Below are positions 54,975-64,000 of a DNA stretch of 64,000 bases, one piece after another; within the stretch, counting starts at the first letter, position 1, and every line of letters starts with the position of its first letter. The notes under the pieces were generated by a model that was not told the DNA's origin, ran no database searches, and saw only the letters and a program-made list of their open reading frames with translations. The stretch is from positions 992,001-1,056,000 of the forward strand of contig BSYQ01000014.1 of the NCBI GenBank assembly GCA_030272585.1, read 5' to 3'. This stretch comes from Bryopsis sp. KO-2023. Taxonomy: Eukaryota > Chlorophyta > Ulvophyceae > Bryopsidales > Bryopsidaceae. The position numbers were made by a program, and so were the translations under genes.

Positions 54975-57226
54975 GTTGGAATTGAGATGTTCACTCGGGC
55001 AAATGGACTTCTTTGAATAAATCAGAGCAGATGAAAGACATATTTTTTGGGAAATCGAGACATTTCATTAGTCTTTGTCAGCCAAATCGGGGTTCAAATT
55101 TATTTTCTTAGGATATTGGAAAACGATGATTCCAGCCGTGAGCAATGCTTTTTTGGAATAAGATACGAAGGAGAAAAAAAAAGAGACTTTTACTTCACAG
55201 AATAATAGATTGCGTTTTGGCAAAAAGAAAAAATGTATGATTCATGGCCCGTGAATTAGAATAATTGATGTAGCCTTTTGTTTTGTAAAAAGGTTAATTC
55301 AGGGAGGAACACCGGCACTGAGTCAAGGTTTTTTTTGACTTGTAATTTTGAATTCGGCCAGATGGAAAAAGGGTTGTTGGCTGATGTGATCATGGATGTT
55401 ATAAGTTGATCTCAAAACGAAAATTGTGTGACTACAATACTAAAAGTTTTAGTCGTATCTGAAAAATATCCCTCTTGCAAACTTGCTTCCTGCTTGGTCT
55501 GACCAACCAACCAACCAAACCACTGCATAACTTGCTACACCTTGAGTCCAGTTTCAAAGAGCCCACAACCCATCTGATACGGACTGAGGCAAAATATTTG
55601 TTTGGTGGAGGGCTTTCTTTTTTTTAAACCATTTTCGTTGGTGAGGAAAAATGCACTGTGTCATGTGAAATTTTCCACCAAAAGCTGCAGGTACTCTGAG
55701 CTTGTTGGATATCGTACCAGGAAATCAGCAAACTATTTTATGGGCATACTGTTCAGACAAAAGGAGTTGAACTTTGTGTGGCATTCCTTGAGTTCTTGAT
55801 TTGTATGCGACTTCCAGGGTGGCATGGCCTGGAGCCGATAAATCACCATTGAGAGTAATCCAGAATCAACCAGGAGCCTTTTTGGGCGTAACCCAAATCG
55901 TTCAGCATCTGAACATCGAATTTTTGAACTACAGTGGCTATAAAGGGACATCTTGTGGGAAAATCAAGTGCAGCTGATGGTTTGTATATATTGACACAAA
56001 GTGCTGTTGATGTTAAGATGTCAGACTGAAAGCCGAAAATGGTCGTGAAGTGTACACATGATTGAATGTCTCAGACCCACATCTGCAATCCTTTGATGGA
56101 CCCGTCGAAGATGCCGCCTGCCCGCTGTTGGTTGAAATTTTTCTCGGAGCGACAAGGGGGGAGAATTCAGTGGATGTGTATGCATGTGATCTGATTCCTG
56201 ACAGAGCGGCAACAGGCTTTGAATATTGCTTTGTGTATGCATGCATGCATGGATTTCAATTAACCCCCCCCCCCAAAAAAAAAAAAGAATGAAGAAGAAA
56301 AAATCATAGGGACAGAAAAGCAGAGTTGAAATCCTTTTGTTTCGTACACTCAGTAATAGATCCCCTTTCCGCGACTGAACCTCCCCGGACCTCATGCGAG
56401 TCGATCGATGTACTGAGATATCTCCATTTCTGGATCAGGGAAGCAAGAAAGCATCTTTCCCTGCCAGGGAATTTTTGTTTTCAAAAGAAAAGCAACGCTA
56501 TTTTTCTTATTTTTTTTTGTTTTTATAAACGCGTGTTTTTGCCCGATTAGGGAGATGGATATTTTTTGTGATTTTTTAGGACTGTAATAGACCGTCACTG
56601 CATCAAGAAAACAATTGGCCCTATCTATTCTTATATTATTTTTCATGTTTTGAAGGCCCGGCCTTTTGAAATTAGAATTCCATTTTGTGAGAGGGTTCGC
56701 ATGGGCTCCATCCTCGCGCTGCCCAAAGAAGGGAAATTATGGTTTTGGCTATTTCCTGTTTCTGCAAGCGTGCAGTGTTATATAAATAAAGTCCATGCAA
56801 ACAGAACTCCAGAAATTCCAATCGATTGATCAAAGCATCCAGACATGCCAATACTGCCGCCTCAGGGGGCATTGGTCGTCACTGTTAACTTGCCCCGCCA
56901 TACTGACTTCCTCAACGGAGTCTTCCAAAAACCCTTCAATCGAGTTTAGCCAATCGAGGCACCCCTCCTAAAACTGGCCATCGCCATGTCAATTAATTGA
57001 TCAAAAACCATCCAGAAATTGTTATTCCTGTGAGCTTTCACAGTCGAGAAACACTGGTGAAATGGCATTGGCATTCCAATGTGCATGCCGAAACAAAACA
57101 AAGAGAAAACACTTGTTTGCTGTCCAATTTTTTATTTACAAATTTTGGACTGTTTTTAACCACCCCCTTTTGTCCCCCCCCCTCACCGTTTTTCCCTCAC
57201 CCTGCCCATTTTAGGGGTTTCGAGTC
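54975..57226. other. Intergenic DNA
   Basis: No gene seen. Includes CCAACCAACCAACC at 55502-55516, ATGCATGCATGC near 56237 and a poly-C/poly-A run at 56263-56286. Confidence 0.6.
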
Positions 57227-57268
57227 GATCGCTGCCGACCTCTCCAAAATTTGAGGTTGGTTGCGATC
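57227..57268 (+). repeat. Hairpin element, copy 1
   Basis: GATCGCTGCCGACCTC pairs with GAGGTTGGTTGCGATC across a short AT loop. The arms match two later copies except for a G-C pair where those have A-T. Confidence 0.6.
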
Positions 57269-57564
57269 CACTGTCCATTTGCACGTGTTACTCAGGGAGG
57301 TGATTATGGGGAACTAGGGGGTGGCCCTATATAATACAACTCCAAAATATTTTGTCCATGTGAAAAATTCTCATCCAAAAACACCCACTTCAAACACTCC
57401 CATCCTTTCTTCCTTTCCGGATCCATATCCAATGTCCTCTTCATAACCTTTTTTTTCCCTTTTCAGTCCACGTCCCGAAAAAAAAAAAAAGGCTCACCGG
57501 CCAGAATTCACTCCAAAAACATTGAACCCGGTCCCCCCACTTCCCCCCATTTCCCTTTTCAGCC

Positions 57565-57670
57565 ACCCATGTTGAGGTGGGCGGTCCAGTCCATCACCGC
57601 CGACCTCCCTTGCTGCGAGGTTGGTGGTGATGCACCTTACAGTTTAATTTTTTTAAACGGCGTTTCAGGG
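57565..57670 (+). repeat. Hairpin element, copy 2
   Basis: CCACC…GGTGG forms a small stem at 57563-57580, then ATCACCGCCGACCTC (57593) pairs with GAGGTTGGTGGTGAT ending 57631; 15 pairs if two G·U wobbles are allowed. Followed by CACCTTACAGTTT and TTTCAGGGGG as in copy 3. Confidence 0.65.
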
Positions 57671-58036
57671 GGAAGAAAAACTTAAGGGGCAGTCCAGCAA
57701 ATTCCAATATATCCCAAAAAACGTCCCATTTCTATCGTAAAATCCAAACCAAAAATTCACAATCATTTCTTCCATTCTCATGTTCAATTCGATTCTTTTC
57801 ATTTTCCCATTTCCTTTTCCCCCCTTCATACACCAATTTTTTTTTAATTCCATAAAAATACCCACCTCTTGAACGAACCCAAGAACTTTTTCCCCTCGAT
57901 CCGATTCAAACACCATTAGAAACATTTCTTTTTCAAGTTCGATTTCATTCGAAACCCGAGCAAAGTCTGGAAATATGTCGAAAAAAATCCCAACCTTTTT
58001 TTGTCCCCCGTCCACTTCCCCCATTATCGTTTTCAA

Positions 58037-58150
58037 CCACCCATGTTGAGGTGGGCTGTTCAGTCCATCACCGCCGACCTCCCTTGCCGAGAGGTTGGTG
58101 GTGATCCACCTTACAGTTTTTTTCTTTTTTTTAATGAGTTTTCAGGGGGG
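58037..58150 (+). repeat. Hairpin element, copy 3
   Basis: Same double-stem arrangement as copy 2, 474 bp downstream (main hairpin 58067-58105), with the loop altered (CCTTGCCGA versus CCTTGCTGC). The intervening ~350 bp also resembles 58440-58790, so the hairpin is part of a larger degenerate repeat. Confidence 0.65.
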
Positions 58151-58221
58151 GGTGAAGAAAAACTAAAGAAAGGTCCAGAAAAAATCAAAAAATAGTTCCC
58201 ATCAATTGGGAAGAAAAATAA

Positions 58222-58430
58222 AGAATCCGCTGCCTTGCAAAAAAATGATAGTGTAAAAATGAAGAATCCGCTGCCTTGCAAAAATAGTAGAATAAAAATA
58301 AAGAATCCGCTGCCTTGAAAAAAATGATAGTGTAAAAATAAAAAGAATCTGCTGCCTTGAAAAAAATGATAGTGTAAAAATAAAAAGAATCTGCTGCCAT
58401 CAAAAAAAAAGTAAGGATCCGCTGCATCCA
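58222..58430 (+). repeat. ~40-bp minisatellite, five copies
   Basis: AAGAATC(C/T)GCTGCCTTG followed by A-rich sequence with GATAGTGTAAAAAT recurs at about 58222, 58261, 58301, 58343 and 58385. The last copy is degraded. Confidence 0.9.
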
Positions 58431-59456
58431 TCTAAATTAATAAAAGAATAAGAATAAAAATTGAAATTCCCATCAATAGGGAAATAGAAATTAAACCAAA
58501 CCGGAAAATCAGAATCGTTCTTTTCATCTTTATCTGAATCCCCACTTCAATTTGATTCTTTCCATTTGTTCCAGTTCTTTTTGGTCCTTTCATAAACCAA
58601 TTTTTTTTTTGTCTTTTTTTTTTTTGTCTGGTTCCAGAAATATCCCCACCTCTCAAATGAACACATGCTCTTCACTTTGGATCTGATTCTAGCACCACCA
58701 GAATTTTCCTTTTTTTCACTTTCTTAGATCAAGTCCCCGGATTCTTCCAAAATCTCTCGAAAATATATCCCACCCTCTTCTGTCCCCCGCCCATTTTTTC
58801 CAGGATTGCAAAAAAAAAAAAAAAGGGACTAGAGGGTGGGAATATTCAACAGTGCATTGCTTCTTGGTTACGATTTCAAATTGAAAGGCATCCATGCTCC
58901 ATCCGATTTCCTCCAAAAACCCCACCCAGCAAAATTTCAGTGTTTCCCCACTGCCAATCCAAACCATCCTCCATAACTCCACCCAGCAAAAATTTTCACC
59001 CCACTCTTAACAGCCAGAAATGGCTCCCAAGATCCCTCCCAAAAAAACTCAAATTGACGAATTCAACGTAATTTTTTTTTTTTTGGATAAAGTTCACCCT
59101 TCTTTTTTTTTCGTGAACAGTCCATTTTCATTTTTTTTTTCCAAACCTCAATGGTTGTTTTTTTTTTGGAAATGAAAGAAAAAAAACCTTCTAAACAAGA
59201 AAAACTTTTCCAGCTCTGATTCACCTTCTGTGAATTTAGCCAATTCTTTTTTTTTTTTCATGAAAAGTTTTTCTTTTTAGCCCCCCCCCCCCGATTCTGG
59301 CATGGTTGAACTGTTCACATTCAATTTCTTTTTTTCATTTTCATTCAATTTTTTCTTTTTGCATATCCCAAACTATATCTATATATAGATATATATATTT
59401 TTTCAAACCTGCCCCCTTCTATATATTCTGCCCCTTGCAGAATTGAACCCAATTCG

Positions 59457-62345
59457 TTATTCGCTAATTTTTGAAGAAACAATAATTTGTTTCTTACTGT
59501 TTTTTTTGTTTTTTTTTGCGAAAAACACTTTTTTTTTTCCAGTTCAATTTTTTTTTTCAAAAAATCACAGCCATTTGAGCTGCCAATGACCCCAAAAGAA
59601 TCGCTAATTTTCCAAGAAACAACCGCAAGATTGTTTCTTACTGATTTTTCTTTTTTGTTTTTGCGAATTCTTATAACCCCTCTTACTTTTTTTTTTTTTT
59701 TTCAAAAAATCACAGCCATTTGAGCTGCCAATGACCCCAAAAGAATCGCTAATTTTTCCAAGAAACAACCACAAGATTGTTTCTTACTGATTTTTCTTTT
59801 TTGTTTTTGCGAATTCTTATAACCCCTCTTACTTTTTTTTTTGTTTTTCAAAAAATCACAGCCATTTGAGCTGCCAATGACCCCAAAAGAATCGCTAATT
59901 TTCCAAGAAACAACCGCAAGATTGTTTCTTACTGATTTTTCTTTTTTGTTTTTGCGAATTCTTATAACCCCTCTTACTTTTTTTTCTTTTTCAAAAAATC
60001 ACAGCCATTTGAGCTGCCGTTAATCCCAAAAGAATCGCTAATTTTTCCAAGAAACAACCACAAGATTGTTTCTTACTGATTTTTCTTTTTTGTTTTTGCG
60101 AATTCTTATAACCCCTCTTACTTTTTTTTTTGTTTTTCAAAAAATCACAGCCATTTGAGCTGCCAATGACCCCAAAAGAATCGCTAATTTTCCAAGAAAC
60201 AACCGCAAGATTGTTTCTTACTGATTTTTCTTTTTTGTTTTTGCGAATTCTTATAACCCCTCTTACTTTTTTTTCTTTTTCAAAAAATCACAGCCATTTG
60301 AGCTGCCGTTAATCCCAAAAGAATCGCTAATTTTTCCAAGAAACAACCACAAGATTGTTTCTTACTGATTTTTCTTTTTTGTTTTTGCGAATTCTTATAA
60401 CCCCTCTTACTTTTTTTTTTGTTTTTCAAAAAATCACAGCCATTTGAGCTGCCAATGACCCCAAAAGAATCGCTAATTTTCCAAGAAACAACCGCAAGAT
60501 TGTTTCTTACTGATTTTTCTTTTTTGTTTTTGCGAATTCTTATAACCCCTCTTACTTTTTTTTCTTTTTCAAAAAATCACAGCCATTTGAGCTGCCGTTA
60601 ATCCCAAAAGAATCGCTAATTTTTCCAAGAAACAACCACAAGATTGTTTCTTACTGATTTTTCTTTTTTGTTTTTGCGAATTCTTATAACCCCTCTTACT
60701 TTTTTTTTTGTTTTTCAAAAAATCACAGCCATTTGAGCTGCCAATGACCCCAAAAGAATCGCTAATTTTCCAAGAAACAACCGCAAGATTGTTTCTTACT
60801 GATTTTTCTTTTTTGTTTTTGCGAATTCTTATAACCCCTCTTACTTTTTTTTCTTTTTCAAAAAATCACAGCCATTTGAGCTGCCGTTAATCCCAAAAGA
60901 ATCGCTAATTTTTCCAAGAAACAACCACAAGATTGTTTCTTACTGATTTTTCTTTTTTGTTTTTGCGAATTCTTATAACCCCTCTTACTTTTTTTTTTGT
61001 TTTTCAAAAAATCACAGCCATTTGAGCTGCCAATGACCCCAAAAGAATCGCTAATTTTTCCAAGAAACAACCACAAGATTGTTTCTTACTGATTTTTCTT
61101 TTTTGTTTTTGCGAATTCTTATAACCCCTCTTACTTTTTTTTTTGTTTTTCAAAAAATCACAGCCATTTGAGCTGCCAATGACCCCAAAAGAATCGCTAA
61201 TTTTCCAAGAAACAACCGCAAGATTGTTTCTTACTGATTTTTCTTTTTTGTTTTTGCGAATTCTTATGACCCCTCTTGCTTTTTTTTTTTTTTTTTCAAA
61301 AAATTACAGCCATTTGAGCTGCCAATGACCCCAAAAGAATCGCTAATTTTTCCAAGAAACAACCACAAGATTGTTTCTTACCGATTTTTCTTTTTTGTTT
61401 TTTTGCGAATTCTTATAACCCCTCTTACTTTTTTTTCTTTTTCAAAAAATCACAGCCATTTGAGCTGCCGTTAATCCCAAAAGAATCGCTAATTTTTCCA
61501 AGAAACAACCACAAGATTGTTTCTTACTGATTTTTCTTTTTTGTTTTTGCGAATTCTTATAACCCCTCTTACTTTTTTTTTTGTTTTTCAAAAAATCACA
61601 GCCATTTGAGCTGCCGTTAATCCCAAAAGAATCGCTAATTTTTCCAAGAAACAACCACAAGATTGTTTCTTACTGATTTTTCTTTTTTGTTTTTGCGAAT
61701 TCTTATAACCCCTCTTACTTTTTTTTTTGTTTTTCAAAAAATCACAGCCATTTGAGCTGCCAATGACCCCAAAAGAATCGCTAATTTTTCCAAGAAACAA
61801 CCACAAGATTGTTTCTTACTGATTTTTCTTTTTTGTTTTTGCGAATTCTTATAACCCCTCTTACTTTTTTTTTTGTTTTTCAAAAAATCACAGCCATTTG
61901 AGCTGCCAATGACCCCAAAAGAATCGCTAATTTTCCAAGAAACAACCGCAAGATTGTTTCTTACTGATTTTTCTTTTTTGTTTTTGCGAATTCTTATGAC
62001 CCCTCTTGCTTTTTTTTTTTTTTTTTCAAAAAATTACAGCCATTTGAGCTGCCAATGACCCCAAAAGAATCGCTAATTTTTCCAAGAAACAACCACAAGA
62101 TTGTTTCTTACTGATTTTTCTTTTTTGTTTTTTTGCGAATTCTTATAACCCCTCTTACTTTTTTTTCTTTTTCAAAAAATCACAGCCATTTGAGCTGCCG
62201 TTAATCCCAAAAGAATCGCTAATTTTTCCAAGAAACAACCACAAGATTGTTTCTTACTGATTTTTCTTTTTTGTTTTTGCGAATTCTTATAACCCCTCTT
62301 ACTTTTTTTTTTTTTCCATCGCAGCCATTGGAGCGCCGAGAACCC
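59457..62345 (+). repeat. ~145-bp satellite, about 19 units, with higher-order repeats
   Basis: CACAGCCATTTGAGCTGCC recurs every 143-146 bp from 59566. Units alternate between a CCAATGACCCC type and a CCGTTAATCCC type. From about 59841 to 60997 they form near-identical 289-bp dimers (146+143). From about 60850 to 62310 a 730-bp block of five units is repeated twice. Each unit holds AAGAAACAA…TTGTTTCTT, a perfect 9-bp inverted repeat. A diverged unit opens the array at 59457 and a degraded one closes it near 62326. The many ~60-codon frames in it are repeat translations, not genes. Confidence 0.95.
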
Positions 62346-62492
62346 AATCTGAATCAATTTTTTTTTTTTTCTTTCTTTCCTTTCTTTTTTTTTTTCGATT
62401 CCAAATCAGTTCTCGTCTTTTTTTTTATCTAAATTTTCTTCTTTTTTTTTTACCATCCAATGCTGCGCATTTGCTCTGTTTTTTTTTTGAGG
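62346..62492. other. T-rich spacer
   Basis: Poly-T and CTTTCC repeats between the satellite and the last gene. Nothing recognised. Confidence 0.6.
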
Positions 62493-64000
62493 TTAAAACA
62501 ATGGGTAGAACCCATTGGCGACCGTCCCGTGGCACTGAGTATAGTTGGATTCGTTCATCACCTAAACCAAAAAAAAAAAAAAACAAAAAACACCATTGTC
62601 AGTCGATCAACTATTCATTCTTTTCTCAACCATGGCTGAAAATATTTGGCTGGAAAAAAACAGCAACAATCAACAATTTATTCAATTCCATTTGCCGGCA
62701 AATGTGGCTGGAAATCTTTGGCTGGAAAAAAAAAAAAAAAACGCGACAAAAAAACAAACAAAATCAGACTGGCTGAAACATCGATGTTGTGGGGCATGGA
62801 CGTAAAAAAACAATCAACTGCCAAAATTTATATCGGGAGTGGAACACACACACATTTTTTTTAAACCTTCATCGAGTGCCAAACGAAAGGTTCAATAAAA
62901 TTTGCTAAACCATTATTAAAAGGGCTTTTTTGATCTGTAGTTTTTTTTTTTCTTTCGAGCATTATTTATCGCTTTGCATTCGGAAGGGTTACACAAATTT
63001 TTTCTTATAGAACAAACCTGGTCGAATAGATGGAGGCGATTTTTGTTGATGGCCTGGATTCGAAGATTTTTCATGACTTCGAAAGCTTGATTCGGACTTT
63101 TTCGCCAATGCTTGCTCAGCTCCACATGTATGAAGCTCTGAATAGAAACCGAAGAAAAAAAAAAAACATTTAGAAAATATGGCCAGTCAGATTTTTTTTG
63201 CATTTACATGAAACAAAATAAAACAAGTAGAGATATAATAACAGCTTCCGATTTCAGAGGGGGGAGGGAAAGACACCTTTGAAAAACCGACTTATAAAAA
63301 ATCTGACCGATCAGATTTCTAACATATTAGTATAAAAGAAAACAAATCAAAACAAAAAAAAGAAAAGAAAGACGTTAAATCACATTAACTGTTTTTATGG
63401 AGACAGAAAAATAAAAATAAATAAAACTTCGAACCAACTTAAATAATCTGGCTGATCGCATTTTTAAATTCGTATCAAAGAAAAAAAAAAACACAAAAAA
63501 AACACACACCATCATTCGTTTTCAAGGAATAATAAAATAAAATTTGAACTTACATATATATACTTATTACCTTCTATTCAGTTTTATTTTATTTCCTAGA
63601 AGCAAAAGAGGTACCACCCAGAATTTTTTTTTTTAAACTAAAACTCACCTTGAATCGATCATCATCTGTCTCCCCACCAGCAAAACAGCCAGTGAAAACC
63701 TTAATGAAGTGGAGCAAGCGGCTGACCTCCTCCTCTTTTGCTTTCTTGGGTGGTACTCGTCGAACCTTCTTCAGTCTCCTTCCAGCAATCAAGATGCGCC
63801 CCGACTCGTCAAGCTCCATTCGATCATCATCCCTTTTCCTTTTGGACCCCACTTTCTCTCCCGGAACGGTCTGCAAAATCTTGGGAGGTTCGGCCATCAC
63901 CACGTCCTCACCCTCTTTTCTTCGATCTCCATTTTTTTGCTGGACGGAAGGGCTGACGGACTGGGTGGTCTGGACAAACGGGTTGATGGGTGGGGTGGTG
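62493..64000 (-). CDS. Partial unidentified nuclear-type protein gene (runs off the window)
   Basis: Exon 64000-63649 is open to the edge. It reads a Thr/Ser/Pro-rich stretch, then KVGSKRKRDDDRMELDESG and RRLKKVRRVPPKKAKEEE, two strong nuclear-localisation-like basic clusters, then LLHFIKVFTGCF, ending at AAG|GTGAGT. Exon 63137-63018 continues in phase 0 (SFIHVELSKHWRKSPNQAFE…NRLHLFDQ) with donor CAG|GTTTGT. A phase-0 acceptor TTTAG at 62562 leads to a short possible last exon, 62561-62493 (MNESNYTQCHGTVANGFYPL, stop), which is less certain. The 5' end lies beyond 64000. Family not recognised. Confidence 0.6.

Noticed and set aside
59841..62058. Repeated ~60-codon frames on both strands
   Set aside because: Translations of the 145-bp satellite; no splice or start context.

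Overview
This window is nuclear DNA from a photosynthetic eukaryote of the green lineage, most likely a green or early-diverging streptophyte alga. The evidence is a nuclear gene for photosystem I subunit PsaD with a transit peptide, together with RETICULATA-related, shikimate-kinase-like (SKL2-type), FKBP16-type and mTERF genes. Most genes are split by short GT-AG introns, with a few GC-AG. Introns and intergenic DNA are crowded with poly-T, poly-A, poly-C and poly-G runs and AT microsatellites. I cannot name the species.

Layout. 1-5.1 kb: repeat-rich DNA with a 67-bp tandem array and dispersed repeats, and no secure gene. 5.15-10.2 kb: an F-box-like gene (-) head-to-head with an Mpv17/PMP22 gene (+). 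11.3-14.4 kb: two divergent mTERF genes. 15-17.5 kb: low-complexity DNA with one orphan exon candidate. 17.8-23.6 kb (-): two secreted-protein genes, a glutamyl-endopeptidase-like serine protease and a CUB-like protein. 24.4-27.1 kb (+): a plastid SKL2-like pseudokinase with a MITE in one intron and a duplicated splice donor. 29.3-32.0 kb: poorly resolved small genes. 32.8-37.8 kb (-): an eight-exon RETICULATA-related gene with a hAT-like MITE in intron 2. 38.9-41.4 kb (+): a lumenal FKBP. 41.9-49.2 kb: three more mTERF genes, two of them head-to-head. 50.2-51.8 kb (+): psaD. 52.9-55.0 kb (+): a secreted Pro/Ala/Val/Thr-rich protein. 57-62.4 kb: hairpin repeats, a 40-bp minisatellite and a ~145-bp satellite with two nested higher-order periods. 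62.5-64 kb (-): a nuclear-type gene cut by the window edge.

Functional themes. Much of the coding content is organellar: five mTERF proteins predicted to act on organelle nucleic acids, plus PsaD, the lumenal FKBP, the RETICULATA-related protein and the SKL2-like protein. Three genes encode secreted proteins. Exon coordinates were assembled by hand from reading phase and splice consensus. Where every phase closes and a family match runs across the junctions, I regard the model as firm.
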